Assembly: GCF_041260155.1 (NCBI RefSeq)
Contig: NC_091933.1
Coordinates: 28,583,433 to 28,647,432 of the forward strand
Source of the DNA: Ptychodera flava
Taxonomy: Eukaryota; Hemichordata; Enteropneusta; Ptychoderidae
DNA length: 64,000 nucleotides
Reading direction: 5' to 3'
The notes beneath the pieces were generated by a model. It was given only the letters and a program-made list of their open reading frames with translations, had not been told where the DNA came from and made no database searches. Positions 10,571-25,500 of this stretch are shown here, one piece after another. Position 1 is the first letter of the stretch. Every line of letters begins with the position of its first letter. A program made the translations under genes and the position numbers.

Positions 10571-11181
10571 TAATTTTGGTTACTCTAATATTTTACTCGT
10601 CGGCATTTTGCATGTCAACGACACCTTTAATTTAAGAAAGTTACGTGAATTTACACATGTAACTATTGTAAGAAAAGTATAGAAACCAAGAATTGTAAGG
10701 ACTAGAGAGATTGGACATAGGAGAAGTGAAGAAGTAATAAACCACGTTATCTTTGATACCCGTCACCTTTGTTGTTTGTCTCTGGTTTCTGCAAAAGTTC
10801 CCTCATGGGCGATCCCGTACAAAACTTTGATGTAGTTTACACCAAAGTTACTAGTTGCTGTTGATTCCCTACTGTACCACCCTCTACTTAGTGACTTATA
10901 ACGAGGGACGTAACAATAGCTAGTTTTCTGTTGGAAAAATTGTTTGTACTGCTGTGCATAGTGATTCAACATTTTCAAAGAAATTCCAAAATCAAGCTTC
11001 TTGTACACACACACACACTTCTTACATCCCACTTCAAGTAAAGGATATGTCATTATAAACATCAATGTACAGATATAGCTAGTTCTGTGGGGGAAACTCT
11101 TAATAGTTTGCCCCATAAACTCCCACGTATTTTGAAAATAAATGATATTTTAGATTTGATGATGTCCCATATCTTGTCTTC
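10571..11181. other. Intergenic, nothing recognised
   Basis: Between two MITEs of the same family. Contains a short CA run near 11006. No gene signal. Confidence 0.4.
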
Positions 11182-11185
11182 TTAA

Positions 11186-11370
11186 AGGTATACTGTCACC
11201 TGTTCCAATTTTGCCACAGTTACTATGGAAAGACAAAATCTAACCAATCACAGATTTTAAGCGGGTGGCCTCTTTTAAAAAACAGCGCCCTCACATGGGC
11301 ATTTTGAATACCAAGAAACGCCCCTTTGACCATATATGGGCATATTTAGATTGCAGGTGACTGTATACCT
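11186..11370 (+). mobile_element. Complete 185-bp TTAA-target MITE (AGGTATAC family)
   Basis: TIRs AGGTATACTGTCACCTG and, in reverse, AGGTATACAGTCACCTG are flanked on both sides by TTAA (11182-11185 and 11371-11374). TTAA duplications are the hallmark of piggyBac transposition. The body contains CCAATCACAGATTTTAAGCG and a CATATATGGGCATATTTAG segment shared with the copies at 45821 and 53642. Non-coding. Confidence 0.85.
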
Positions 11371-12666
11371 TTAAGGTTGCGCAAAAAATTGTGACCCTCC
11401 ATGGAATGCATACGCAAATTTTCGTGACCTTTCAAAAATGACTGGGCAAAAAATGGTGACCCCCTCCAGCAATGTCAGTCCAGTCACATAAGTCAAGCCA
11501 ACGGTCCAACACAGTATATGGTTACTGGGAATATATGCTGTGCTGGTTGTGCCGTCGCTGTGTCAAGTGTGATGTTCAGTGATTTTTTCAAGTACTACAT
11601 TGAGGAAGAAGCTCAGCCCTGTTGAGATACCCAAATGGATGTATTCATAATATTGCTATCTCGTTAATTTTCTTACACTTTACACGACATTGTCTGAGGA
11701 ACCTATGCAGAGTCGTTTGCTGTTGTTATTGTTGTTGTTGTTGTTGTAATGAATGCAATAGCTGTACAAGCATGGAGCCACGAAGGGCCCATTGCAATAG
11801 AAGCATGTCACAAAGTACTCAATGAAACACTCCAAAGACTTGTTGAAAATGCTTTATTGCCTTTTCGTAATAGTTTTCGTAATGGTTTTCTGTCAGGATA
11901 AAATTTGGTCAAAACTGAAATGACAAACAAACCACAAAACGTAATAAGGAAAAAGTTGCTGTGTTTTTGCATTCTATACGTTGAGAAAAAATTAAACATC
12001 CCACTCAGATCATATCGATCATACGCTCTGTAATGTCAACAAATTGTATGACAGATATTAAATTAATATCATTACAAATAGTCTGAAAGTTATTTACAGA
12101 TCTTGAACCCGGATGAAGTAGTTGATGAACTCAGTCCCACTTACAGTGAAAAGATACAAAATCATTGATGACAAAATATCAACTAGCATGTACCGGACAT
12201 ATAACTTTTGAGATCAAGTAATGCTAATGTAAGGAAGATTATGTTGGGTTGATTCAAAGGATAAGCACAAGTGGGATACACATAATGAACAATACCATGC
12301 ATGTCTTGAAAAAACCCTAAACAAACAAATCTTTAGTTCGTGGGTCTTGCACCAAAATGTTTGTCTAAAATGTCTATTTCAGTGTAAATCACAAGGTTTG
12401 TGCTCAAGGGAATCAAAACATTTGCTTCGATGCTGAAGATTTGATGTAAAATGACATCATGACAGTAAACACCATGTATTCCTGTCCTGGTCTGTACAGT
12501 TCCACTAATTTAAAATTGCCCCCTACTTTGAACTTAGAGTGTGATGTTGGGTTCCAGAATATCCCATAAAGGGTCTACCATATGCTAAATAATCAGTCTT
12601 CAGAAATCAAAGTCACACTCAAAGGTATTTGCTGTTCATTGATCCAGAGAAGTTCTCAGATTTCTA

Positions 12667-12744
12667 CAAGTTCATCATAAATTCCATATGTTCATCACAA
12701 AATCCAAGTTCATCATGAATTTCCAAGTTCATATTAAAACTCCA
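12667..12744. repeat. Short minisatellite, AAGTTCATCATNAATTCC-like
   Basis: About four degenerate units of roughly 20-25 bp built on AGTTCATCA...AATTCC. Confidence 0.6.
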
Positions 12745-15147
12745 TGGAAAAGGAAAGCTCGAGAAAAACACCATGGATAAGATAAAAATGCAGGAGTTTG
12801 TAAAAAGTGAAAACGTGAAAATTGACTAATATATTTCATGTGTCAACCAGCAAAATGAGAAAAAATTTGCAAGAGTGGTCACAAACTTTGGTCATTGGGT
12901 AGCAACTGCCTGCTTCAGGATCCTGAAGGAAACACGCCTGAGAGAAACACGGGTCAGACAGCGCCCTCTGTGACGAGAATCTTAAGGATTAAACGCTTTA
13001 GATGCACTGTAATTTTCTCAGTGCACACACACACACACATATACTCTGTCATGATTACTGGCCACTAATTTCAAAAGTTCATCGATGATATTCTTAACTT
13101 AGAAACACTGATTTGCTCCAACGGGCTGTCACTATGGACATTTCTCTGATGATATCTGTGCACAGAGAAACTCCTTTGTGATGTGAAGAGAATCTGCAGT
13201 CAAAAACACACTTGGTGTATCAGAAACATTCTGGAGTTTTCAATGAAGAACACACTTCACATCTCAAGACCATTTTCTAGTGCATTGGTCCAACCTTCCT
13301 ATTGGCAGCAAATGCAATTATACTACTGTAGAGTTGAAAGAGGGAGATACTCCTGTTTCCCTCATATAACTTGCTAAACAGAAGAAACCAGACTTACAGC
13401 TACAAAGTATTAAATAACAATCAAGATCTGACTTATAAAACTACTTTACACGTCTCATTCATTACACTTTAAAATTCATCAAAAACTAACTACATTTTTC
13501 CCTTTACAGTTCTAAAGGACCTGGTATGCTTTGGATATTTTTAAGAAATTTCACAGCATGAAAATTAAGGCCTACATAGAACAATTGTATTTCCACAAAT
13601 AAAATCATTTTTTTTTAACATTATCCACAATTTCTGGCATTGTGTAAAACTTGACACACAGCATTGGTCACTGCAAAGAAGTGGTCAGTGGTACACCTTA
13701 AAATCTTAACATCCCTGCCTTCTGTAATTTATCTTATTTCACATTACTTTGACATGATTTTTTATTGCAAGGCGAGGGAGAAGGAAGGTCAGTAAAAGAA
13801 AGGGGGAGGGGCAGGAAGGCGAAAATGAGCATAAACATGCCTCATAAGCTCAGTCATATGGAAACATTGACACCAAAGATATAAATTTTCTCCAGAAACA
13901 CCAAACCAACCTTCAAAGATATTTCATTACATGTGAATACTCTGTCAGTGACTGCAAGTGCTTATATATTATTCTTCTCTATGAACTATTTCCTTAAGCA
14001 ATTCTATTGATAATATTTTACAGTTTTACAATATATACACTAAATGCTAATAGTAAAACACAGCAATTAACTCATCTGCTTGGTTTGAGAAATTCTTATC
14101 TGGAGTCAATATCATAGCATAATACACTGTCGTTAATATTCATCTATTAACTCACAAAAGGTCACTTTTATAAGCTGAAATGTTCCCTGGCATATTAAAT
14201 GTCATGAAACATCTCCCCTGACGATGACCTGAGCCCTACTTATATCCGGCTGCATCAAGGTTTTCACCATACGTCAACTGAGTGTTCACAAGGTACTCAG
14301 AAGCCAGAATAAAAAAACCCTGAATTTCCTCGAGCAATATGCTTTCACCGTTAAATGTATTAATTTGTCATGAGAAATGGATTAAGGATTTGTGTCGTCA
14401 ACATATACTTCCTGTTTTGTTATTGTCGTAATCCTTAATAGCTGAATGACAGAAGAGGGGCATATATTGGTGATTTACAGAGGAATTCGGCTCAATGGCA
14501 CGTTGACACCAGCTCAGTGGGCAGAAGCAACACCCACCTTGTCCTTCTTTAAATCTTCAGCAATCCTTAATCACCACAAACTCTAAACTTTAAAACATTT
14601 TGCGTATTTCAAACGAAACAATGTCCTGTGCTTCCTTGTATTGAACGACAGAGAAATACAACTCCTCACTGGTAGAAGCCTGCCCTCTACAGACAATATT
14701 TGGACAGCATGGCCTCTTTTGCCATTCTAACCACAATTTTAAAGATCGAATCAATTCCAGCATATTTTATTTAATTGAAAATTTAAAACTTGAAATGTCA
14801 TTAATTTTGAACCTTAACTGTATTTCTCTTCTAAATTCTATTGATAAAATTCACATGAAAGATGTATTTCCCATGCCTTTCACAGCAACACATAAAACGT
14901 CAGTTGAAATATTCAACTATGTGAAGTATCCTTTGTTCTGGTTAACATATACTGGACTGTGAACAGCTTATCATGTCTTTTTGTTCAGACTATCGTTTTG
15001 ACGATGCTATGTGTCTTTGATAGTAGATAACATCATAGGTGGTTGCTGAGGTTAGACTGTATTAAATTGCTGTTAATATTTGATCAGTAAAAATTAAGGT
15101 CAGGATGGCAGAAAGAGGTAACGCAATCTGAACATCTGATAGTTTAA

Positions 15148-15221
15148 CCCTTTCAGGCCTAACCCCCTATATATAGGGATAGCTCTGGTAAGTTACCAGA
15201 AAGTCAGGCCTTCTGAAAGGG
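15148..15221. mobile_element. 74-bp TTAA-flanked hairpin MITE
   Basis: TTAA CCCTTTCAG at the left mirrors CTGAAAGGG TTAA at the right. CCCTTT directly after TTAA is a common piggyBac-type end. The element is tiny, with an internal CTATATATAG palindrome. Confidence 0.7.
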
Positions 15222-15928
15222 TTAAATACTCTAATGTAAATGAAATATAACCCTGTCAAATACAATTAATACAAGAGTGTAATTGATTATATTATTTACA
15301 TATTAACAACTACTAATACACCACACGACAGGTATTTTCTCTTGGCTTGTAGAAGGTGGGTCTGGTAATCTTGAACTTGCTTTCAGTGACTGTAAAACTT
15401 TTCTAATTTGGGATAAGAAACAGTGAGTTGTATACTGAGCAGTGTTGTCTCCCAAAATGGAGTGACACTGGATAATATTTGAAGTTGCTTGGACATACTA
15501 TGAAGCACATTGACTATGCTGTCTTAAACAAAATTCAAAACAGGGCTTGACATGAATTGTATGCATTTTTAACGAAATATGATTCCTGAGATGTAGATAT
15601 CACAATTCTGTCATCTCTACCATGTTTGATTCAAATTGTGCATGTCACTTTTGTTCATGCTAGGCTCAATGAAACATAAAACTTTTCTTTTTCGACATCA
15701 AGAATGAAAAATCGCACACGCAGATTTTGCATTTACAGAAGCAAATACTTTGATGTCTGTAAATTTCAAAATGGCTGCCATACAATGTGTTAATGCAATT
15801 GAGAAAAACTTAAAGTTTTGATTTTCACAAAAGTCCATTTCTTCATAGGTTTCAAAAAGAGTTCACTCAGACCCTCCACCACACAGGAAGCGTCAAAGTT
15901 TGAGCTTTCAAAATTCCATCACAGCCAA

Positions 15929-16013
15929 CCTTTTCACTACCATGGGATGTCCAAATCTGTTGTTATCAATGGTGAGTGTAGACCTGTCTACTGAGAATTG
16001 GGGGTGAACAGGT
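15929..16013 (+). repeat. Dispersed repeat, copy 1 of 2
   Basis: CCTTTTCACTACCATGG, then GTTATCAATGGTGAGTGTAG, then GGGGTGAACAGG. The same order of motifs occurs on the minus strand at 33277-33364, where one edge reads TTAACCCTTTCACC, a piggyBac-like end. Confidence 0.6.
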
Positions 16014-16406
16014 TTAGCTGCTAGATACTAATTTCTGACCAAAGAATGTAATCAAGGCTGTCTGCGGCACTCTTGCTCCTGTGAGTATGGTATGATATTT
16101 TTCTAAAAAGCAATTTGATGTTGCAGTTGCACGCCTTCCCAGAGGGATGTTGCCTTGGCTATACTGATGCCCCTCTTTTGATAAAAAAAAACACAAAAAG
16201 ATTTTGTGTATAAAATTCCATTGCATACTTTGGATCAGATTCTTGGCAAGAAAAAAAGCAAGAGAAAACATTCAAACACAAACAATAAGTACACAATAAC
16301 ACCTCTCCATGAAATAAGCTGTAAAAATGTCAAAATTAAACCATGTGCACACACAGAATGAAGTAAAAAAATGATTGAAAACTTTAGAAATTTGGACTTA
16401 TGATCT

Positions 16407-16594
16407 CTAGATTGGTTTTATACCGACGAGTTTTCTAAATTGTTCAAAGAGAAAGAGACTGATGACAGTGTGTGGGCCGATTCTCACCCAGTTGGGAATG
16501 AAACCTTTGTACAGTCCAAGCGGGCCTTCCGATTTTAACGTCTTGAAAAAACAGTCGAAGGAATTCTTGTATTTGTATTCTCCCTTGGTGACGC
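16407..16594 (-). CDS. Carrier exon 6 and stop
   Basis: Acceptor CTCATACAG. The exon encodes GVTKGEYKYKNSFDCFFKT, then GLYKGFIPNWVRIGPHT and helix 6 with FEQFRKLVG, ending IKPI and TAG at 16407-16409. Confidence 0.92.
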
Positions 16595-19500
16595 CTGTAT
16601 GAGTGGAAGGGAAAGAAAAAGAGAGATACCTCTGAGTAATGATGTGGATATTGATGCAACAGATGGCATCGGGTAAAATGGATCCTGTGATTTTTTTATT
16701 AAATGTCTACACTGGTGACAGACACACCCTGAAGGCAGATTATCTCAATTCTTTCGCGTTTCATGTGAAATGATGAAACACGGGTAGTAGGATTTGAGCA
16801 ATTATCGCAAAGTTCAGAAAGGAATTCATTGAATTATAGAGTTCAGCGGAGCTAGAATACAGCTACATGTAGTAGGTGCTCTGTTGTTTACAAAGATATG
16901 CAATATCATGTGGTGCATCATCTCACCTCATCTCAGATGGGACAAAAATTACACCACTGACTGGGCACACATGTAAGTGTAAATCACGGAGATTTGATGT
17001 TTTACATTCTTGGTTTGACCTTTTATCATATCACGCTAAACAATACAAGTGTAGATGTATTCCCCCCAGTGGCTTCCTGCTTGTGTTGTGTAAACTGACA
17101 TTTAAGGTAATAGGATTCTTCCATGATTAGGTTTTTTGAAGGGATTTTCTTGGAATGAAATGAAATTCAGCATAAAATGAGGTAAAAATGACACACTTTC
17201 AAAACGAATAAGTAAACTAGAAAGATCATGATGCCTTCAGACCTAGCAAGTGCTTTTGATAAATTCTAGTTTATGTCATCAGTTTGGTGTTTGGTACATA
17301 ATTAGGCCTTATTCTAGAAAGGCTCTCATAAAATATCAAAAGGACACAAAAACTTCCTGTCAACATCTTATCCCCTGAGCCCATAGTTGAAAGGTCAAGG
17401 ATTAGTGTGCAATCAGAGAATTTTTTATAATTCAGGAAATACGTCACAAGATTAAAGAAAGTAAAATGGAAAATATTATCAAGTGAGAGATGGGGAATAA
17501 AGTGGTCAAGTATAATTGACAGTTTTGGCAATGCCAGGGAATTTGTAGATGTAGAAAACGTTGAGTGCCACAGTGCTGGATAATCAGATGCATAATCAGT
17601 AATATTTGTAGGGATGACGTCTTAAAATTCACTGATATAGCCAAAACTGATATAATAGGCCCATTGTGCTATCTTTGTACCTACAGTACATGTATCTACA
17701 TGTAATTCAAACCTTGCAACTCTTCGTTTTCCGTTTAATTTTAAAGCAATTGAAACAATTTTCTCTCTGTTTAAATCAGGCATCATACCGGTACACATAT
17801 ATAATGACATTACCCTCGTAATATGTCTACAGAGTGGAAACAAAGGTAAATGGTTTAAATGGAAATCCGTAAATACGGTTCTGTTTCTCCCTGTAAAGGC
17901 CTCCTGGTTTGCACTCTGACTTCAATTTCTAACACAGAAAACAGTCAGGGTTAACCCTTTGAGCGCCAAAGTCAGTTTTTGTCTCCTTTACAAAATACTC
18001 ACTCCAGTCACATTTTTATGGACTTTTGCTAAAATTTTGATAAAAAATTGTAGCCATTGAAATTTGATGTCTATTTGCTTCAAAATTATCAAAACAAATA
18101 CAGAAAAATTCACAAAAATTGGTAAAATGTTGCACTAAAATTTTGGTGGGAAAATTTACAGCACTCAAAGGGTTAATCTGTAGGTAAAATTTGAAAACTC
18201 ACAAAACTGTGGTAGAAAATAGCTTAACTTCATGAATTTGACAGAGAAAGTTTTGCAGATAATCTTGTATGGCAAGTACAAAACCAAGGGACTCACCTTT
18301 GATTTGTTGACTCATTATCCTAGTTTTGACCACGTCAACTGGAGACGTTGTGCAGGCCGTCATGAAACCGGCGAAGAATGAACAAACAATGTGTAAGACT
18401 GGTCCTTCCTTCATCACACCGGCATTCAAAAGGAAGTGCTTTGAGTGGTCGTATGACGGAATCTGCAAGCGGAACCCACAGGCAAAATAGGAAAAAAACA
18501 ACTTATCAATCACATGATCACCCACCTGATCACTCATGTCTGAGATGAAAAGCGAACATTTTTTTGCTGGTAAACCACCCTTGCTACAAGTATAAAAGTC
18601 CGTCTGTGGGACAGGATGGAGGGTGTCCATCCAGGTATAAACTGCACTGAACCATAGACGCTTGTTTTCTCAAGGGTCAATGACTGAACATGAGAAACTT
18701 GGGATGAAATAGCAAGCTGATGGATATAATGGAAAACACGCTGGCATGTAAAGAGAAATAAAATGATTAGTGTATGTCTGTAATGGAGGAGAGTTCTTGT
18801 TCAATGTACATGTGTGACAGACATCATCTACAGTATTGCTGATGAATGGATGTTGACTGATATTGTTCCTGACTTTAACCAATGAAGACTAAACATAACT
18901 GAAAGATGTCATAAAATACTCTGATAATGTGTTTTGAAAAACTCAAAGTGACAAATCAAGCCAAGGTCCTTCTACGATATGCTTCGCTTGAATCTGGCCA
19001 TCTGATTGGCTGGAGCTAGGGTTTATATTTTCAGACCTGCACAACATTTGGAAGCTCACGCATGTTTTAAAATTGTTGCTTGAGAGCTCAACATGCCATC
19101 ATGTCAACTGTGCATGCATGCGTGTGCATTGCTCGCACTGACAAGTTCTTTTAGAGTTTGTGCTGACGCTCCTGACCTGAACCCTCATCCCAACCTGAGC
19201 TGAACCCTCATCCAAACTTCCCACCTAAATAACAACATTGTCCACTAGTATTTAACTTTATCATATTATTGTGAGGTTATAATCGGTGTGCTCTGATATT
19301 TGGTTTTGGATATACACTGTAAGACCTCTGGGGTCCACAACCCTATACCCTTGCTTGCTGTTTATAACCTCTAAATATCAACCAAACACTAGTAATTTAG
19401 CACAAGGCTCAAAAGAGAAAGACAAACTTTTGCTCAAACTTTCCTGAAGGAAACTTTGATTCATTTTCTTTCAAATAACATACAAATTTTTGTTCTGTGG

Positions 19501-22500
19501 AAATAAATGAACTTAAATTTATGAAATCAAAAAAGAGCATCATCCCTGTATGAACTTGACGGGGAAAAGCAAAATTTTAGATTTGGCAAAAATGAGTTGG
19601 TGAAAAGACCTCTTACCCCATGAGCTTTAAAATGAGCCCCAGTGGAGATAAACCAAAAAAGAATTGTAACAGTTTGAGAGTCTGAATATCTAATGCTCAA
19701 ATAACAAGTCATCGTTGATGACACAGTCCCCGCTTGTCCATTTTTTTATAATCTTTGGTGTCTAGGTAGCTGTGGTCTAGGTAGCTGTGGAATGACATTG
19801 ATGTAACGGGTGCATCAGGCCTGTGACTTGCATAATAAAATAATCTGAGGAACGTTCAATAAAATTGACCCATCTCTGCCGGTAATGACCATTGAAGGAA
19901 CTTTTGATTACATCACACATAACGATGCTTCACTGCCTCTAATGTCATGATGGCACATACTATACACATGGTTTGGTGGAATTTTAGAAATGGTATGGGA
20001 TTGGGTATGTTGTTGTAATCAGCCATTTTGGATCATATAATGAAACAAATTAATGTGCACAAGAATGCAGCCATATCACGTTTAAACAAAATCAGTCCAT
20101 CGAAGGACAGTGACCTATGTTTATGTTTCAAAGACATAAAAAAATCACACCAAAATTGAAATCAAATGGCTGTCTATTGACCATATGGATTATAGCACAA
20201 AATTAGTAGACATGCATATGTATGCCATAGTACCAAGTCTCAACAACATTGGATAAGGAATATTTGCATATGATTAAGCCTCAAAGACATGAAGAAATCC
20301 AAAAATGACCATCTGGCAGCGATATTGGGGAAAAATGACAATCTGGCAACCATATTGGAACATGTCACGAAGTACATTGACATGTATATGTATACATGTA
20401 TATGTATGCCATAGTGCATGATCTTTGTGACAAGTTTGGACAAAATCGGTGTAATGACCTTTGAATTAAGCTTCAAAGACATGCAAAATTCCAACAAAAT
20501 GGCAGTTCTGCAGCCATATTGGCTCCTATCGCAAGGTTAATTGATACATGCATATGTATGCCATAGTGCTTTGCCTTTGTGCCATGTTTGAACAGAATCG
20601 GTTCAAGGATGTTTGAGTTATGGTTCAAAGACATGAAAAAATTGCAAACAAAATGGCCGCCTCACGCCCATATTGGATCGTATCACAATATAATGCAACA
20701 TGCAGATGTAGGCCATAGTGTTATGCCTTTGTGCCAAGTTTGAACAGAATCGGTTCAAGGATGTTTGAGTTAATGGTTCAAAGACACAAAAAATTGCAAA
20801 CAAAATGGCCGTCTCACGCCCATTTTGGATCGTATCGCGAAAATTTGACGTGCATATGTAGGCCATAGTGTTATGCCTTTGTGCCAAGTTTGAACAGAAT
20901 CTGTTCAAGGATGTCTGAGTTATGGTTCAAAGACATGAAAAATTGCTAACAAAATGGCCGCCTCACGCCCATATTGGATTGTATCGCAATATAATTCGAC
21001 ATGCATATGTAGGTCATAGTGTTATGCCTTTGTGCCAAGTTTGAACAGAATCGGTTCAAGGATGTTTGAGTTATGGTTCAAAGACATGAAAAATTGCTAA
21101 CAAAATGGCCGCCTCACGCCCATATTGGATCGTATCGCAATATAAATCGATGTGCATCTGTAGGTCAAAGTGCTATGCCTTTGTGCCATGTTTAAACAAA
21201 ATTGGTTCTGCAGTGTCTGAGAAACGGCTCCCGACGGATGGACGGACTGACGGATGGACGGGACCCAATCTATAAGTCCCCGCTGGACTTCGTCCGCAGG
21301 GACTAACAATACAATGATTGCCTCTACGCATACTCTATGCATCTCTGCTTTAAAGTTACAATTTCCACATCACCTGTGTTGCTGTTAGAATTGCCGCTCT
21401 CTGGATCGTTGGACTGGCACCCCGGTAAAGACCTCGCAAACCTTCATGCTGGAATATGTCCTTGAACCCATGGAGTGTGTTCTTGTAGCGGCGACTTTGC
21501 CCTGATTGAAGCTTGCCTTCGGCTTGCATTCGAACTTTAATAAGATCTGTCGGAGTTGCAATGGAACTTCCAATTGCACCTGCACAATTGGGAACAAGTA
21601 AATCATCCATTGAAATTGTCGCTACCTTATTTTGTCTTGTGCTGAGGGGTCAAGCTGCATCATATTGAAATGCATTGTGGGTAAAAAGTTGACTTCTCAA
21701 CACGGCAAGAGTTTGGGATACTGTAGTGATCTGATAAATCAATTTTAACATAAATGTAACATAAGTCTTTTCATGGCAATAAGTTCTGTTTGGTTGTGAA
21801 ACTAGCTAAACTCATGTATCTTTTCATCTTGTTGTGTAACAGTACAATGCCTTTATTATTGACTGCAAAAATATTTATTTTGATTTTCCTGTGAAAAAAG
21901 CAGTCCATATATCTGTACTTTGTAATGATGACAACTTATTTGCTATGTGGAACTGACCACAGAAAATTTACTCAATTGAATTGGAGGTAGAATTTGAGTT
22001 TGAAGATACACTATGCTTGTATTTTCACAAAATAAAATTCCAGACTGTTCTCTGTTCTGTCAAAGATTAAGAAGAAGTGATTCACAACAGAGTGAAGAAG
22101 TTAGTGCACTATGGGTCTTGTTTTACACAGGAACATGGTCCTAAATTAGAATACATGATGTTTGGCAACTTTTTATATGAATAGTGGGTTGAGTATTCCA
22201 CACGCGGTTTCTTCAACAAAGTTGTAAAAAGTGGAAAAATCTTTATTTTTTCAACATTTAAGGGAGAAATAGACTCAGTTTTAGATTACAAGAACAAACT
22301 ACAGTTGAGGCATGCCCCTTATCAAGACAATATGTCAAGTGATTACCGCTACATTTTTTGGATGATTTTCAACATTGCAGTATGCAGCAAAACATTAACA
22401 CCCGATACTTTCACAGAGTCTAGACAGAACGAGCCTCTCTCTCTATATAAACAGCCCACGTACCCACTCCCTCCTCACAGTAAAGGCAGTCATCTTGAAT

Positions 22501-25500
22501 AAATATCATGTTATATGGTGAAGAAGAAAGATACAATGTATTGTTTCCATGGGTACACTGTTGTTATTCACATGCATGTATCTATGGTTACCTGACATTG
22601 CACCTGCTGCCACTTTCTTCCAGAGGACTGTGTGGGCTGGGTCCGTGGCTCCTAGCCACACTTTGATTGGTTCATAGGCCCCAAGTCTTATAGTACTGTA
22701 GGTGCCTTCTCGTATGAGAGAAGGGACAACTCTAATGGACAAGTGAACGTAATTGATAATAAATTGTTAATTTGAGCAAGTTTATTCTGGATTGTAGAAA
22801 CATCTTTCTATTTGATGTGTGCCTTTCTGGAGAGAGTGTAATAGAATGTGTGTTGTGAGAATCTGACAGAGAAAGGACCAAACATTGCAACCAAAGTGTA
22901 ATTAATCTATCAGATATCGTCAACACAATAAGGGTTGAGTGTACTTCACGGTTCAAGGTTGTTGAAAAGTGAGCAGTAGATAAGTACATGCTGCTGTTCT
23001 TGATTATCTAGGAATCACTACCAATTTTTCCTGAATTTCCAGTACATGCATTCCGGTACAAGTACCCTTTGTGGGGTTCCACTATCTACTCATGAGAAAA
23101 TCGTAGCAATCATACACAAATGTGATTCAAGGATGAATATGGCAGCATGTATTGGGGAAGAGCTTTGCGGTTTTCTGTGTGTTGCTATATCGGCACATGA
23201 CCTTGAGGATTTGTCAGGAAGGTTATAAGACCCTGGCTGATATTCAATACATGTATGTGGTAATGTGATGCGCACAGTTTTAATAAGTTGCATGCAGTGC
23301 CTGTATCTGTTGTTGTGAGTGTGTCTCACACAGTTCAAGTGAGAATTCAAACGACTCCTCAGATTACAAAAAAAGAGACATCACATTTCAAACAGAATTA
23401 TGTCGAACGTTGATCATGCAAGCTTGATCAGTGTTCGATATTATACACAATATATTGACTGGCCATGTGGGCAACAGCATACGTCTGTATCCCGAGGGAC
23501 TGTCAGTCACGCCCAAAAACAGATTGTTTCCCGAGGACGTAGGCCGAGGGAAACAGTCTGTTTTTGGGGGTGACCCATAGACCCGAGGGGTTAAAGACGT
23601 ATGCTGTTGCCCCAATGGCCAGTCAATATGTGTTTTGTAACACACCTCCTCCGTAGCCATGCATAAGAACGTACTATACACAAAACTTGTCGCATGTAGG
23701 CCTACAATGTAATATGTTGGAGTGATTCAGTAAGAAAATGTTTTTCCCAAAAGAATCAGCAAAACGTTCAATACACCTTTGATTATTATAGTTTTTGTCC
23801 GTATTGAGTCCTTGTTGGAAACCAAAAGCATTCAATTCTTCTTCAGAGAGTAGGATAAACCAAGAAATTTCTCGACTATAGTTTCAATCGGCCGCAGACA
23901 ACATCTTTGTTTACATTCCGGTCCGCGTTCGCGTCAATGTCGTTTTTGACGTCAGCGGGCATCATTTTTTGGAACTGATGCCTGGCAGACAACAGTTCAA
24001 ACATATGATGCCTGATGACGTCGTTTACGTAAATCAGCACAAAAATAATGCATCCCACGTGACTATTAATCAGTGAATTAGAATACAGACTGCGGATGAG
24101 GTGTGTTACAAAACTGTTTGAAATGTGATGTCTCTTTTTTTGTATCCAACAATACACATACACTGTATATTCATACCCAAAGTACTGGGATAGTCCAAAT
24201 GCTGAGAACGAAATTGTCAGGGAAAGTATCAGAATATTACGCTGAGAGAGAAGAGGAAATTCCGTGATTTGAGAAAAATAACTTACCCTTTATAGAGTCC
24301 TCCGATACCTTCATCCTTGACAATTCTGATACCTCCTTTTATGAAGCCATCATAGTATCGGTTTTTCAGTATAGCAACGCCTCTCTTGGTGGCAAGTTCT
24401 CCTTCAAGCTGCATGCGAATTTTGATCACATCGATGGGGTTGGTGACTGAAACGGAATGATTTGTGGATATGAAAAAGCATTTGTAATGCAGCATTACCT
24501 GTACCATACATGTACATTTATCACAAATACATCCACAAGCTGCTACACATCCGTGAACCCAGAATTATTTTTTACACTTGTCACAAGAGGAATCCCAGGA
24601 TTGTACTTGTTGTCACCTGCATCAACATTTTCTGAATTCATGATGATTTCCCTTCACATGAATTAGGAGAAATGTATTGGAAGCAAGTTACGTTAAAACA
24701 AACAAACAAGCTATAATCAACCTGTTTGTAGGACAAACTCCGAGAAAAGCAAGGTGGGGTTCAGTGATTTTCGATGCGGAAGCTCCTCATCATTGTCAAG
24801 GATTCAGTCTAAGATCACATTTCTATGTGCTTTGGGTTTTGAAAGAAAAGCTAAAAGCTAAAATTGTTTGTTTTTGATTCAGTGTTTTTTCCTGAGACCA
24901 TATTTTATCTGTTTTTAATAACATTCTCCTGTTAGTTAAGATGTGTATATGGTTTTAAATTGTATCATATCAGTGTTGGAGTTTGAAATTGAAAAAAAAT
25001 AAATGAATAAACAAACAAATAAATAGATAAATAAGTCATGAGACAATAATTTTCATTTAGTGGGGTGTTATAGAGATTATATAAATGCAAGGAAGTTTCT
25101 TGAAGTGAATGGAAATGTCACTTCCTGTTGCAAACTTTTTCTTCGGTACAACATGTAAGACATTATTTCAGTGAGGACTCAAACTCTTTTTTAAATCTGT
25201 AAGCATGGCTGAATTTCTCGAGATGGGTATGCAAATCGGGAGAAAAACTGGCGGGATGGAAGTGATGACGTGTCTCATTCTCCCACTAACCCAAATTTAC
25301 ACGACTTTGTCAAATATTTAATACTCCTGCACAAATCCAACCTTGTGAGTATAACGTACAATTTTTTTTGCTGATAAAGTGGAATGTATCTGTCATTATT
25401 TACCAGTGAAATTTACAGGGAAACTTCTGAAATATTTACAACTTCTAAAAATGCTGAGACGGAGGCTTAAATCTACTTACTGTCTTCGGAATCATAGGAG

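Larger units (their letters stand above)
11375..16406. other. Downstream region of the mitochondrial carrier gene, possible long 3' UTR
   Basis: No independent gene was recognised in these 5 kb. The stop of the minus-strand carrier gene is at 16407. Minus-strand AATAAA candidates lie near 13763 and 11852, so part of this may be its 3' UTR. At 11395-11470 a segment with TGTGACC...GTGACC and CAAAAAATGGTGACCCC resembles the end of the TIR element at 7411. A TTG trinucleotide run lies at about 11722-11747 and a CA run at about 13024. Confidence 0.35.
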
